Origin: Brevibacillus antibioticus
GTDB lineage: Bacteria; Bacillota; Bacilli; Brevibacillales; Brevibacillaceae
Reading direction: 5' to 3'
Assembly (NCBI RefSeq): GCF_005217615.1
Contig: NZ_SZNK01000001.1
Span: 4,700,001 to 4,764,000, forward strand
DNA: 64,000 bases
The notes beneath the pieces were generated by a model that saw nothing but the letters and a program-made list of their open reading frames with translations, was not told the DNA's origin and made no database searches. Shown piece by piece: positions 53,918 to 63,014 of the stretch. Numbering within the stretch: position 1 is the stretch's first letter; every line of letters starts with the position of its first letter. Made by a program: the position numbers and the translations under genes.

Positions 53918-55945
53918 TTACTTCACGATTGCTCCATTTTGCATACTTGGGTCTACAGTCGCAAGTGTCAACTGATCTCCCGCCGACGCTGCCAAGATCA
54001 TTCCTTGAGACAGCTCACCGCGAAGCTTCACTGGCTTTAAGTTAGCTACGAGGATCACTTTTTTGCCGACCATATCTTCTGGGGAGTAGTATTTTGCAAT
54101 ACCAGAAACAACCTGGCGCTTCTCGTAGCCGAGATCCAATTGCAGAACCAACAGTTTGTCTGCATTTGGATGCTTGGCACATTCCACTACCTGTGCGACG
54201 CGCAGCTCTACTTTTCCAAAATCGTCGATGCTGACTTCTTCTTTTGCATCAGCAGGTTTGTCAGTTACTACTTCTGTTTGGTTGGTGTTTGTTTCACTCA
54301 CAGGTGCTTCCCCTTTCAAAGCTGCTTGTTTTTTCTTGTTTTCCTCCGCTTGGCGACGTGCCTCTGCTGTCGACTCGTCGATGAAAGCCAGTTCCGCTTG
54401 AACATCCAGACGAGGGAAGAGCAGTTCCTTGCGGCTAACGGTGCTTCCAGCAGGCAATCCACCCCATACACTTGCAGATTCCCAGCTCGTTGCTTCTTCA
54501 TTGCCCAAAATGCCCAGTTGATCCCAAATTTTCGCTGGTGCTTTGGTCATGAACGGTTGGACCAGCACGGAGCTAATGCGGATGCTTTCCACCAAATTGT
54601 ACATAACAGTTGCCAGACGACCTTTGGTTTCTTCGGATTTTGCCAAATTCCAAGGCATGGTCTCGTCAATGTATTTGTTTGTACGTCCCACCAGTTCCCA
54701 GATGTGAGCCAGTGCATTGGAGAAGCGCATTTCTTCCGTGTGCTCTTCCACCAGCGCCTTCGTTTTCAACGCGAGTCCGATCAAGCTGTCATCCGGCTCT
54801 CCTGCATCCTGTGGAGCTGGAACGATACCATCGAAATATTTCTCAATCATCGTAGCGGTACGGCTGAGCAGGTTTCCGATGTCATTAGCCAAGTCGTAGT
54901 TCAGACGCTGTACGAACGATTCTGGCGTGAAGATGCCATCCTGACCGAAGTTGATTTCACGAAGCAGGAAGTAGCGAACGCCGTCAGAACCGTAACGGTC
55001 GATCAAAACCTTCGGGTCAATGACATTGCCCTTGGATTTCGACATTTTTCCATCCGGCATCAGAAGCCAGCCATGACCAAAAATTTGTTTTGGCAACGGG
55101 ATGTCCAGTGCCATCAACAGGATTGGCCAGTAGATCGTATGGAAGCGCAAAATGTCTTTTCCAACCATATGAACATTGGCTGGCCAGAAGTTGCGGTATT
55201 TGCTGTCGTCTTCGGACAAATACCCGAGAGCAGAGATATAGTTCGTCAACGCATCGATCCATACGTAAATAACATGCTCTGGATCGGTTGGCACCTTGAT
55301 TCCCCAGTCAAATGTACTGCGGGATACGGACAAATCCTGGAGGCCTGGTTTCAGGAAGTTATTGATCATTTCGTTGCGGCGGCTCTCCGGTTGAATAAAT
55401 TCAGGATTCGCTTCAATGTGTGCAAGCAGTCTGTCCTGATACTTGGACATGCGGAAGAAGTAGTTTTTCTCCTTCACTTTTTTCACTTCGCGACCACAGT
55501 CAGGGCAAGCATACCCTTTGTCTGTTTTTGCTTGGGTTTCTGTCCAGAAAGCCTCGCAAGGTACACAGTAGAAGCCTTCGTACTCGCCCAAATAAATATC
55601 ACCTTGGTCGAGCAGGCGCTGGAACACTTTTTGTACGACCTCTTTATGACGAGGCTCTGTGGTACGGATGAAATCGTCATAAGAGATGTCCAGCTTTTGC
55701 CACAGGTCCTTTACCCAATCGACAATCGGGTCGATGAATTCGAGTGGTTGTTTGCCATCCTCAGCTGCACGCTCTTGGAGCTTTTGACCATGCTCATCTG
55801 TCCCTGTCAGGTAATACACATCATAGCCGCGCAAACGCTTATAACGAGCCAGAGCATCACACGCGATTGTGGTGTAGGCGTTACCGATGTGGAGTTTGTT
55901 ACTTGGATAGTAGATCGGTGTTGTGATGTAATAAGTAGGTTTCAT
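53918..55945 (-). CDS. metG: Methionyl-tRNA synthetase
   Basis: This class I synthetase charges tRNA-Met. The 675-residue protein has HIGNAYTT (HIGH motif, about 20), a four-cysteine zinc knuckle in CVPCEAFW and CPDCGREV, KMSKSKGN (KMSKS) near 300, and a C-terminal tRNA-binding OB domain (about 570-675) joined by a Lys, Glu and Ala-rich linker. ATG 55945 has AGGAGG upstream. Expression is controlled by the T-box leader before it. Confidence 0.97.
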   Translation of the reverse strand: MKPTYYITTPIYYPSNKLHIGNAYTTIACDALARYKRLRGYDVYYLTGTDEHGQKLQERAAEDGKQPLEFIDPIVDWVKDLWQKLDISYDDFIRTTEPRHKEVVQKVFQRLLDQGDIYLGEYEGFYCVPCEAFWTETQAKTDKGYACPDCGREVKKVKEKNYFFRMSKYQDRLLAHIEANPEFIQPESRRNEMINNFLKPGLQDLSVSRSTFDWGIKVPTDPEHVIYVWIDALTNYISALGYLSEDDSKYRNFWPANVHMVGKDILRFHTIYWPILLMALDIPLPKQIFGHGWLLMPDGKMSKSKGNVIDPKVLIDRYGSDGVRYFLLREINFGQDGIFTPESFVQRLNYDLANDIGNLLSRTATMIEKYFDGIVPAPQDAGEPDDSLIGLALKTKALVEEHTEEMRFSNALAHIWELVGRTNKYIDETMPWNLAKSEETKGRLATVMYNLVESIRISSVLVQPFMTKAPAKIWDQLGILGNEEATSWESASVWGGLPAGSTVSRKELLFPRLDVQAELAFIDESTAEARRQAEENKKKQAALKGEAPVSETNTNQTEVVTDKPADAKEEVSIDDFGKVELRVAQVVECAKHPNADKLLVLQLDLGYEKRQVVSGIAKYYSPEDMVGKKVILVANLKPVKLRGELSQGMILAASAGDQLTLATVDPSMQNGAIVK

Positions 55946-55983
55946 TGCAACTATTCCCCTCCTGTTTACGTTTATGAAAATAA

Positions 55984-56284
55984 GGAAAAGCCCACCCCAA
56001 AAAAATTGGGGCGAGCTCTATCTCGCGGTACCACCCAAACACTCCGTACCCTCGCGGATAACGGACTTGGTGAGTCAAAACATGACTCTACCCGTAACGT
56101 GGGCACACGTCACAAACTACTAGGTACGGTCAATGCCGTCACTCTTCATCTGCGAGACTCAGGGTCCATGTTCAGCTTGCTCACTTATACCGGTTTTCAG
56201 CTACCCCGGCTCTCTGAAATAAGGAGGATCGGCTTACTCTTCCCATCATGGTCGTTTTGGTATCATTTGCTGTATTTATCCTCT
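55984..56284 (-). promoter_or_regulatory. T-box riboswitch of metG (Met specifier)
   Basis: On the minus strand the leader contains the T-box core GGGTGGTACCGCG (56036-56024). Stem I features AGAGAGCCGGGG and GCTGAAAACCGG are present. The specifier ATG is at 56169-56167 in the context TGAACATGGACC. A terminator GCTCGCCCCAA/TTGGGGTGGGC (56016-56006, 56000-55990) is followed by TTTTCC. Uncharged tRNA-Met would favour the antiterminator and switch metG on. Confidence 0.95.
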
Positions 56285-56312
56285 ATTGTACACGACCAAC
56301 CTGTTTTGTAAA
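56285..56312 (-). promoter_or_regulatory. Promoter of the metG T-box transcript
   Basis: On the minus strand TTTACA (56312-56307) and TACAAT (56290-56285) are 16 bp apart, immediately upstream of the T-box leader. Confidence 0.75.
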
Positions 56313-56405
56313 CATCCTCGGCAAGCCCATTTTCCTGAGGAATTTTTCCACTCTCGTTGTACCAATATTACAAAATACAACAAAAAAAGAGAGAACTTGG
56401 CTTTT

Positions 56406-56453
56406 TTGTCGAATCGACATGTGCGTTTCGACATTCGTCGACTTATTCGACAC
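56406..56453. promoter_or_regulatory. Cluster of Spo0A-like boxes upstream of abrB
   Basis: TTGTCGAA (56406-56413) is a perfect 0A box. On the other strand TTCGACAT (56427-56434) and TTCGACAC (56446-56453) match at 7 of 8 positions. Their spacing of 21 and 19 bp places them two helical turns apart. ATCGACAT (56413-56420) and TCGTCGAC (56435-56442) are weaker. The interval 56313-56567 has no convincing ORF. Confidence 0.55.
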
Positions 56454-56567
56454 CCAATACTCCCAGTAAATTTTATCCATAAAAATTTCCATATCCCTTC
56501 CATGCAAATGAGAAACATTGATATGACAGCATTTCCATTTTCAAAAAACATTTTCGTTTTCAAGGAA

Positions 56568-56632
56568 TTGTCAAAATCATGTTGACACGTTTGGGAATGG
56601 CTGGTATGATTATCCCAACAGAAAATGTCGAA
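56568..56632 (+). promoter_or_regulatory. Spo0A boxes near the abrB promoters
   Basis: TTGTCAAA (56568-56575) matches the 0A consensus and ATGTCGAA (56625-56632) matches 7 of 8 positions. The second lies downstream of the first promoter and just before the -35 of the second, suitable for the repression of abrB by Spo0A-P known in Bacillus. Confidence 0.7.
56582..56610 (+). promoter_or_regulatory. abrB promoter 1 (distal)
   Basis: TTGACA (56582-56587) and TATGAT (56605-56610) are separated by 17 bp. Confidence 0.75.
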
Positions 56633-56634
56633 TA

Positions 56635-56662
56635 TTGACGATAAATGATGATCTTATACAAT
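56635..56662 (+). promoter_or_regulatory. abrB promoter 2 (proximal)
   Basis: TTGACG (56635-56640) and TACAAT (56657-56662) are separated by 16 bp, 40 bp upstream of the start codon. B. subtilis abrB also has two promoters. Confidence 0.75.
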
Positions 56663-56701
56663 AGCATCGACATATACAGATTTTGAGAGGAGATTTTAAC
56701 T

Positions 56702-56950
56702 ATGATGAAATCAACCGGTATCGTTCGCAAAGTAGATGAATTGGGTCGTGTTGTTATTCCAATCGAATTGCGCCGCACTCTGGGTATCGCTGAGAAGGAT
56801 GCTTTGGAAATCTACGTTGACGGAGAGCGCATCATCCTGAAGAAGTATGAGCCTGCTTGTATCTTCTGTGGAAACGCTGACAAAGTATCACATTTCAAAG
56901 GAAAAATTGTGTGCCAAGATTGCCTGACAGAAATGCCTGTTAAACGCTAA
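56702..56950 (+). CDS. abrB: Transition-state regulator AbrB
   Basis: This 82-residue regulator represses stationary-phase genes during growth. Residues 1-53 form the swapped-hairpin DNA-binding domain (TGIVRKVDELGRVVIPIELRRTLGI). The C-terminal part carries two cysteine pairs, CIFC and CQDC, which B. subtilis AbrB lacks in this form and which may bind zinc. ATG 56702 has GAGGAG upstream; a second ATG follows at once. It is the only plus-strand gene in this part of the window. Confidence 0.95.
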   Translation: MMKSTGIVRKVDELGRVVIPIELRRTLGIAEKDALEIYVDGERIILKKYEPACIFCGNADKVSHFKGKIVCQDCLTEMPVKR

Positions 56951-56972
56951 TATCATTTGATTACATAAAGAT

Positions 56973-57006
56973 GCCTTTGTGGGACGAGCCTCACAAAGGC
57001 TTTTTG
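56973..57006. terminator. Terminator between abrB and the convergent methyltransferase gene
   Basis: GCCTTTGTG pairs perfectly with CACAAAGGC, followed by TTTTTG on the plus strand. Confidence 0.9.
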
Positions 57007-57010
57007 TTTG

Positions 57011-57781
57011 CTATTTTTTCTTCAATAGCGCTCGGAAGAAGAACAGCCTGGGCGCATACAAATCGGAATAGACCACATCTGTCGGCATATCAAAGGATAC
57101 TTCGCCAGAAAACTGTAATCCAACCTCCGCCAAAACTTGCTGCAATCGCTCCAAATTGATCAGCGGGTAATCAAAAGTGAGTACGAGCTGCCCATCGTCT
57201 TTTAATACTCTGTGAAATTCCCGGAATGCTTGCACCATAATCGTGTCTTCGAGATGCTCGAGAACAGAGATGCAAAATACGGTATCAAATTTTTGATTCG
57301 AGTACGGCAAGTAGGTCAAATTGGCTCGACAATAATGAATACCATCAAAATAATGCGCAGGCAAGCTGTCTGCTACACTTTTCCCAAATACGTCCACAAT
57401 ATCTTGATAGATCGCTTCCTGAGCCAATATCCGATTATCGAGATCACATGCGTGTACTTCTCGACAATGATCGGCCAAATAAAATTTAAATGGGTGGCAG
57501 ATCCCACATGCCGAATCAAGTACAACGTCATTCGGTTTGACAAACTGTTTGGCCCAGGCATATTCGTACGGTCTACTGTTCCATGTATCCGGCAGCGCAA
57601 ATATGAAGTGATCGTCTTTTTCATCTGTATTCACAATAAAACGAGAATCACGAATACTCACTGCTGATCGCCCCTTCCATTCCTTCCGATAACACCGCCA
57701 GCGCCCCTTACCATCGTATTCACGTACACTGTCGACATGACGAAAAGAAAAAAGCCGACCGTATTGGCCAGCTTTGCTCAC
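57011..57781 (-). CDS. Class I SAM-dependent methyltransferase
   Basis: This 256-residue methyltransferase has motif I as VVLDSACGI near residue 86, an unusual form of the DxGxGxG loop, an acidic motif II in VHACDLDN, and VFCISVLEHLED near 166. The N-terminal 75 residues are not part of the core fold. The substrate is unknown. The start is GTG 57781, 6 bp after AAGG, 10 bp after rsmI. It lies between rsmI and abrB, where B. subtilis has no gene, so it is an insertion. Confidence 0.8.
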   Translation of the reverse strand: MSKAGQYGRLFSFRHVDSVREYDGKGRWRCYRKEWKGRSAVSIRDSRFIVNTDEKDDHFIFALPDTWNSRPYEYAWAKQFVKPNDVVLDSACGICHPFKFYLADHCREVHACDLDNRILAQEAIYQDIVDVFGKSVADSLPAHYFDGIHYCRANLTYLPYSNQKFDTVFCISVLEHLEDTIMVQAFREFHRVLKDDGQLVLTFDYPLINLERLQQVLAEVGLQFSGEVSFDMPTDVVYSDLYAPRLFFFRALLKKK

Positions 57782-57791
57782 TCATTACCTT

Positions 57792-58664
57792 CTATTCACG
57801 ATGATATTCGTTGTAAACATCTCGTTTGGATACGTTTCGATCATCGGCAGCTTGCTTGATGGCTTCCTTTTTCCCCATGCCTTGTGCGCAGTAATGATCC
57901 ACGTGCTCCACAATACTCAGCGATTGCCACCAGGAATCATCGACTTCTGCTTCCAGCGGACCGGTGTTCCCTTCGACAATAACACAAAACTCACCGCGCA
58001 CCTCGCCACTTCTAAGCCATTCCAGTAGCTCGTCCAACGTTCCACGCGCAAATTCCTCGTAACGCTTTGTCAGCTCTCTTGCCAGGACAGCTCGCCGATT
58101 CCCCCACGCTTCCCGCATGGCAGCAAGTGTCTTTTCCACCCGATGGGGAGCTTCATAAAAAATCAGCGTTTCTGGATATCGCTTCAATCGTTCCAGCTCT
58201 TCGCGTCTTTCTTTGTTTTCACGTCCTATAAATCCGCAAAATACAAAGCGATCCGTAGGAAGTCCGGAAGCGATCAAAGCTGTCAACGCCGCATTGGCAC
58301 CTGGAACGGGGATGACAGAAAATCCCGCTGCGGTCGCATCTCGTACCAGCTCCGCGCCCGGATCGGAAATAGCCGGCAAGCCAGCGTCGCTTACCAAGGC
58401 AATCTTCTTGCCCTCGGCAAGCCACTGCAACAGCCCATTTCCACTTGCTTCCTTATTATGCTCGTGATAGCTGACCGTACGTTTTTCGATTTGAAAATGA
58501 TTCAGCAGCTTTCTCGTCTGGCGCGTATCTTCACACGCGATGACATCAACTTCACGCAACGTATTTAGACACCGCACCGTGATATCGTCGAGATTGCCGA
58601 TAGGTGTAGCCACCAAATAAAGGACTCCTGCTTCTTCTGACGCAAAACTGCGTTGCACATTCAT
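57792..58664 (-). CDS. rsmI: 16S rRNA (cytidine1402-2'-O)-methyltransferase
   Basis: This 290-residue tetrapyrrole-methylase-fold enzyme modifies C1402 in the decoding centre. The family pattern is clear: [15 protein letters not shown] near residue 15, [22 protein letters not shown] near 92 and [16 protein letters not shown] near 120. ATG 58664 overlaps the yazA stop (ATGA). Confidence 0.96.
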   Translation of the reverse strand: MNVQRSFASEEAGVLYLVATPIGNLDDITVRCLNTLREVDVIACEDTRQTRKLLNHFQIEKRTVSYHEHNKEASGNGLLQWLAEGKKIALVSDAGLPAISDPGAELVRDATAAGFSVIPVPGANAALTALIASGLPTDRFVFCGFIGRENKERREELERLKRYPETLIFYEAPHRVEKTLAAMREAWGNRRAVLARELTKRYEEFARGTLDELLEWLRSGEVRGEFCVIVEGNTGPLEAEVDDSWWQSLSIVEHVDHYCAQGMGKKEAIKQAADDRNVSKRDVYNEYHRE

Positions 58665-58936
58665 TCGGAGGCCCCTCCAATCAATTCATCTTTTTTCTTA
58701 CGCGTTAATCGTTTGATGCTCTCTTCACGCTTGAGACCCCAGGAACGGTCTGCTCCTTCTTCCCAATAGAGCAGCTCCACTGGCCCGCGGCCTCTCGTAT
58801 ACTTGGCACCTTTTCCTTCATTATGAGCAGCCAAGCGACGGATTAACTCTGTCGTATATCCGGTGTAGAGTGTCCCATCCGCACAAGAGAGGATGTAGAC
58901 ATAGTGACTCTTATTCGAGGGAATCTCGTCTGCCAT
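58661..58936 (-). CDS. yazA: GIY-YIG domain protein YazA
   Basis: This 91-residue single-domain protein has the [17 protein letters not shown] motif of the UPF0213 GIY-YIG family, with the conserved Arg in [17 protein letters not shown]. Its biological role is not settled. ATG 58936 follows AGGAA by 7 bp. It overlaps trmN6 by 26 bp and rsmI by 4 bp. Confidence 0.92.
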   Translation of the reverse strand: MADEIPSNKSHYVYILSCADGTLYTGYTTELIRRLAAHNEGKGAKYTRGRGPVELLYWEEGADRSWGLKREESIKRLTRKKKDELIGGASE

Positions 58937-59678
58937 AATAGATTTCCTGTAGTTCTTCACAGTATTGCTCTCCATTTTCATACACAATCAGCGGCGGCTG
59001 AATTCTCAGCTCCGGCTTTCCACCCCTTATTCCCTCGATCAGAACCATATTCGGCTCTGCTTCCTTGCGCGGATAAACCAGACGCATCCGTTTCGGCTCG
59101 ATGCCGTATTGGCGCATAAGCGAAATGATGTCGATCAAACGTGTGGATCGATGCACGAGCGCCAGCTTTCCACCGTTTTTCAGCAACTGACTCCCCACGC
59201 GAATGACATCCTCCAAGGACAGCATAATCTCATGGCGGGCAATCGCAAAGTGCTCGCTGATGTTTTTCTCCCCGCTCGTCGCAGGCATATACGGCGGATT
59301 GCATGTGATCAAATCGTACTTCCCGTGCCCGAACAACGACACTGCATCCTTCACATCTCCATGATGCATTACGATTCGTTCGTTCAAACCATTCAGCGTC
59401 ACATTGCGGCTCGCCATGCTGAACAAGCGCTCTTGAATTTCGATTCCATCAAAACTGGCTTCTGGCGTACGCGTAGTCATTATGAGCGGTATAGCCCCAT
59501 TGCCCGTGCACATATCCAATACTTTTCCGCGCTTTGGCACCGATGCGAATCGCGCCAAAAGAACCGCGTCCATCGATAAGCAAAACACTTCGTGGCTCTG
59601 GATTATTTTCATTTCATGCGTCAATAAATCATCGATGCGCTCTGTTTCATAAAGCGGCACGTTGGTGACAGGTTCCAT
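58911..59678 (-). CDS. trmN6: tRNA1(Val) (adenine37-N6)-methyltransferase (YabB)
   Basis: This 255-residue N6-adenine methyltransferase has motif [16 protein letters not shown] near residue 53 and the catalytic NPPY near 127. It modifies A37 of a valine tRNA in characterised members. ATG 59678 is 12 bp after AAGGGAG. It is in the yabA-yabB-yazA-rsmI order. Confidence 0.92.
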   Translation of the reverse strand: MEPVTNVPLYETERIDDLLTHEMKIIQSHEVFCLSMDAVLLARFASVPKRGKVLDMCTGNGAIPLIMTTRTPEASFDGIEIQERLFSMASRNVTLNGLNERIVMHHGDVKDAVSLFGHGKYDLITCNPPYMPATSGEKNISEHFAIARHEIMLSLEDVIRVGSQLLKNGGKLALVHRSTRLIDIISLMRQYGIEPKRMRLVYPRKEAEPNMVLIEGIRGGKPELRIQPPLIVYENGEQYCEELQEIYYGRRDSLE

Positions 59679-59725
59679 TTACGGCTCGTACTCCCTTTTG
59701 TTCTCGTCTTAGTATTCCTATCCGG

Positions 59726-59762
59726 AAAAAAGCGACCTGACACGTGGCCCAGGTCGCTTTTT
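59726..59762 (-). terminator. Terminator between yabA and trmN6
   Basis: AGCGACCTG pairs perfectly with CAGGTCGCT, flanked by A and T runs. Confidence 0.9.
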
Positions 59763-59786
59763 CATGTGGTGCTGGTTACTCACCGC

Positions 59787-60158
59787 TTATTTTTGAGGGC
59801 CGCCGCTCAGGAATGAGAGACAGAACAGGCAATCCCCTTCTTTTCGCAGGCTGCCAAAATGCACATTGCAAATATGAAATCCTTCCGCGTACAAACGAGC
59901 GAGGTTGTCATATCCTTCTCCGACCACTGCCTTTTTGGCTTTTTCCTTCGCGACAGGGCTTGTTCCCTTTTGTTTTGTTTGGGAGCCGGTCTTTTTCCTG
60001 TCTAGTCGGTTGCGAAGGTGCTGGTTTTCAACGAGTAATTGGGCGTTTTCCTCCATCAAAACAACGATGACGTCTTTCAGTTCACCAATTTCTTTATAAA
60101 GGTCGCCAATACGTTCTTCAATGCTCGCCATCTTGACGAAGATTTCCCGTTTGTCCAC
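59787..60158 (-). CDS. yabA: Replication initiation control protein YabA
   Basis: YabA binds DnaA and DnaN to limit new rounds of replication. The 123-residue protein has an N-terminal coiled coil (about 8-55) for tetramerisation and a C-terminal zinc motif with HICNVHFG and CLFC near residues 94-112. The start is GTG 60158, preceded by AGAGGTG. Confidence 0.94.
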   Translation of the reverse strand: MDKREIFVKMASIEERIGDLYKEIGELKDVIVVLMEENAQLLVENQHLRNRLDRKKTGSQTKQKGTSPVAKEKAKKAVVGEGYDNLARLYAEGFHICNVHFGSLRKEGDCLFCLSFLSGGPQK

Positions 60159-60186
60159 TAGCTCACCTCTCCCCTACCCCCACACT

Positions 60187-61002
60187 TTATTCAAAGGTGG
60201 GGAGACCTATCGCAATCTCATCCAATCCGAATTCGGTGACGCGTTTGTCGATTGAAAGCTCTACCTGGACAGATTGGTCAAGTACGTTTACAGAAACGAC
60301 TCGTCCGTTCCCCATCGGGGTGGTGACCACTTTGCCGACGTCCGGCATTTCATCCTTCGAGCTTTCATAGTTGTCGTTCTCGTATTTTAAACAGCACATC
60401 AACCGGCCGCACAGGCCAGAGATTTTGGCTGGATTCAACGAAAGATTTTGGTCCTTGGCCATTTTGATCGAGACAGGCTCGAAATCGCCGAGGAACGTCG
60501 AACAGCAAAGCAACCTGCCACAAGGACCGATCCCGCCGAGCATTTTGGCTTCGTCACGTACACCGATCTGGCGAAGCTCAATCCGGGTGCGGAATACGGA
60601 GGCGAGGTCTTTTACCAACTCACGGAAATCAACCCTGCCGTCAGCGGTAAAATAAAAGATAATCTTGTTGCGGTCAAACGTGTATTCCACATCGACCAGC
60701 TTCATATCGAGCTTGTGCTCTTTGATCTTTGTCTGACATACAGCAAAAGCATTCTTGGCGGCTTGCTTGTTTTCATCCACCTGTTTTGCATCTCGCTCGT
60801 CTGCCATCCGAATGACCTTTTTCAGCGGCAATACGACATCAGACTCAGCCACTTCTTTTTTGCCAATGACGACCTTGCCAAATTCGACCCCTCGCGCCGT
60901 CTCAACGATGACGGTGCATTCTTGCTCAATCGGCAGTCGGTCAGGGTCGAAGTAATATATTTTGCCCGCTTTCTTAAAGCGGACCCCAACAACCTCGTAC
61001 AA
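60187..61002 (-). CDS. ricT: PSP1-domain protein RicT (YaaT)
   Basis: RicT is a subunit of the RicA-RicF-RicT complex that binds iron-sulfur clusters and promotes mRNA processing and Spo0A phosphorylation. The 271-residue protein has the PSP1 domain (about 60-150) and cysteines in GPCGRLLCC and GLCGRLMCC (about 165-205), the cluster ligands. The start is TTG 61002, 7 bp after AGGAGGG, whose site overlaps the end of holB. Confidence 0.94.
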   Translation of the reverse strand: MYEVVGVRFKKAGKIYYFDPDRLPIEQECTVIVETARGVEFGKVVIGKKEVAESDVVLPLKKVIRMADERDAKQVDENKQAAKNAFAVCQTKIKEHKLDMKLVDVEYTFDRNKIIFYFTADGRVDFRELVKDLASVFRTRIELRQIGVRDEAKMLGGIGPCGRLLCCSTFLGDFEPVSIKMAKDQNLSLNPAKISGLCGRLMCCLKYENDNYESSKDEMPDVGKVVTTPMGNGRVVSVNVLDQSVQVELSIDKRVTEFGLDEIAIGLPTFE

Positions 61003-61005
61003 GGG

Positions 61006-61986
61006 TTATCCCTCCTGGAATTGAAGAACCAACCGCTCAAGAGCCAACTGTGCGTTGGCATTTCGCTCTATCCGATTTTTCGTCTCCATGACCAAATCTA
61101 TCCCACGCAAGAGCTCAGCTTTTGTCCATACCAGTGCTTGTCCTTGCAGCACATCCTGTTGATCGCTGTTAATGAGATGGGCATGCCTGCCTACTTGCAA
61201 ATACAGGATATCGCGCAGCCAAAGGATGAGCAAATCTAAAAAGAGGGGTAGTTCCTCTTTACTTTTGTCGCTCTTTTGCAACATATCATGGATCGTTAAG
61301 AGTGCAGATGAATTGCGCTGTTTACACTCCTGCACCAATTGTATCACTAGATTTCTTAGCTGTGCAAACGATTCTGATTGGCTGAGTGTCATAGCTTCTT
61401 CCACATTTGTCGTAATGTGGGAAGCAACTTGCGCCATTCCTGCCAAAACGCCCTCTGCTCGCAACTTTTCTGCAATCGATTCTGCAGAAAGTGGTGAAAA
61501 TTGAACGATTTGGCACCGAGATAAAATCGTAGGAAGAATCGCATGGCTGTGCTCTGTTAAAAGTAGTGCCAGTACACCAACAGGCGGTTCCTCCAGAAAT
61601 TTGAGCAGACTGTTGGCAGCCTGTGTTGTCATTTTATCGACGTGCTCGATGATATATACCTTGCGTGACGACTCGACGGCGCGCATCGCCATTTCTTTTT
61701 GCAATGAACGGATCTGGTCGATCTTAATCGAAGCCCCATCAGGCGTAATAAACAACACATCCGGGTGGTTGCCACCCTCTATGCGCCTGCATGTAACACA
61801 GGCCCCGCAGGCGTCTGCCTCCCTTTCCGTACAAAAAAGGGACTTCGCCAGATGCAGGGCCATCTGCTTTTTACCTGAACCTTTGGGACCCGCCAGCAAG
61901 TAGGCGTGTGCCAGTCGTTCATTGCGCAAACTATGATACAGCAGTTCCTGTGCTCGTGGCTGCTGAGAAAAACGGGTCCATGTCAT
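61006..61986 (-). CDS. holB: DNA polymerase III subunit delta prime
   Basis: This 326-residue clamp-loader subunit has the degenerate Walker A GPKGSGKKQ near residue 34, a zinc module CGACVTCRRIEGGNHPD near 62, and SRCQIVQF in sensor 1 near 158. It helps load DnaN onto DNA. The start 61986 lies 16 bp after the yaaR stop with a weak ribosome binding site. Confidence 0.94.
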   Translation of the reverse strand: MTWTRFSQQPRAQELLYHSLRNERLAHAYLLAGPKGSGKKQMALHLAKSLFCTEREADACGACVTCRRIEGGNHPDVLFITPDGASIKIDQIRSLQKEMAMRAVESSRKVYIIEHVDKMTTQAANSLLKFLEEPPVGVLALLLTEHSHAILPTILSRCQIVQFSPLSAESIAEKLRAEGVLAGMAQVASHITTNVEEAMTLSQSESFAQLRNLVIQLVQECKQRNSSALLTIHDMLQKSDKSKEELPLFLDLLILWLRDILYLQVGRHAHLINSDQQDVLQGQALVWTKAELLRGIDLVMETKNRIERNANAQLALERLVLQFQEG

Positions 61987-62002
61987 GATGGTTTCACACC
62001 CA

Positions 62003-62449
62003 CTAAAAATACAAATTGATCAACATGCCGCGGATTTCGCCAATCCTGGCTAACAAATCAATCGTTGGTGCCTGCTCGCTCAAGAGCTCATCTGTCAGCT
62101 TGAGCAGCTCTGCATCCACCTCTTTGACGATTTTGTACAGCCTGCTACGGCCACGCCGATTCATTCCTCGTCTGTCATCTAAGGCAATGCCGAACTTCAC
62201 AGCCTCTTCCATGAACTGCTTGACGAGATTTTTATAAGCATAGAAGTCACGAACGGCCCGGGAACGAGCAAGAATTTGTCCCTGCCTGTCTATGTCTGTC
62301 AGTAGCCGGGTAAGCTTCTCCTGAGACATGCGTTCGTCTTCTCCTTGAATCATCGTGCCAAAATTCAGCTTTTCCATTTGAGGATTCTTGCGTGAATCCG
62401 TTGTTTTAATCAAGTCCAGTTTAGGCCGTAACCCATCACTGATTTTCAT
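62003..62449 (-). CDS. yaaR: YaaR family protein (DUF327)
   Basis: This 148-residue helical protein matches YaaR over its length (QILARSRAVRDFYAYKNLVKQFMEE, RRGRSRLYKIV). Function is not known; it is conserved between yaaQ and holB. ATG 62449 has GGAGGTG 5 bp upstream. Confidence 0.93.
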   Translation of the reverse strand: MKISDGLRPKLDLIKTTDSRKNPQMEKLNFGTMIQGEDERMSQEKLTRLLTDIDRQGQILARSRAVRDFYAYKNLVKQFMEEAVKFGIALDDRRGMNRRGRSRLYKIVKEVDAELLKLTDELLSEQAPTIDLLARIGEIRGMLINLYF

Positions 62450-62541
62450 ATCGCCACCTCCGTCGCCCGATCCAATACAGGGTTTATCCCCATAAGATCA
62501 AGTATATACGAAAGTTGCGAAAAAAGAGAGAAGGAACCACG

Positions 62542-62871
62542 TTAAAATGAATGGAACTCTCCGACATCCAATACGAATACTGCCGCACCACCCACCTGTA
62601 CTTCCAGTGGATATGGCATGAACGAGTCTACAGCATTACTGAGTGGAGAGACGGGAGTGACCATTTGTTTGCGGGATTTGCAATTATGCGCAATGATGTC
62701 GATTACTTCCGGCACGCTTTCGTCAGACGTACCGATCAAAAAAGTTGTGTTACCGGCGCGTAAAAAGCTACCCGTACTAGCCAGCTTCGTAGCACGAAAC
62801 CCTTTTTTCACCAGTTGTTGAGACAGACGACCACTATCTTTATCTTGGACGACCGCAACTACCATTTTCAT
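62542..62871 (-). CDS. darA: Cyclic di-AMP receptor DarA (YaaQ/PstA)
   Basis: This 109-residue PII-like trimeric protein binds cyclic di-AMP. Family residues are present: VQDKDSGRLSQQLVKKGFRATKLASTGSFLRAGNTTFLIG. Its output is unsettled. ATG 62871 has AAAGGG about 10 bp upstream. Confidence 0.95.
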   Translation of the reverse strand: MKMVVAVVQDKDSGRLSQQLVKKGFRATKLASTGSFLRAGNTTFLIGTSDESVPEVIDIIAHNCKSRKQMVTPVSPLSNAVDSFMPYPLEVQVGGAAVFVLDVGEFHSF

Positions 62872-63014
62872 CGGCTATCACCCTTTCTCCCATGATCCAT
62901 TCCCCATTTGACTTCTTCATTGTATGAAAAACACGTAGGCTTGGTACGTTATTTCACTTAAAACATATTATACAGCATGTCCATCATCCTGCGGTACAGG
63001 GAACCTTACAGCCT

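Noticed and set aside
54140..56311. A 723-codon open frame on the plus strand
   Set aside because: It runs opposite metG and through the T-box leader, has no recognisable domains, and its composition is that of antisense to a strongly biased gene.
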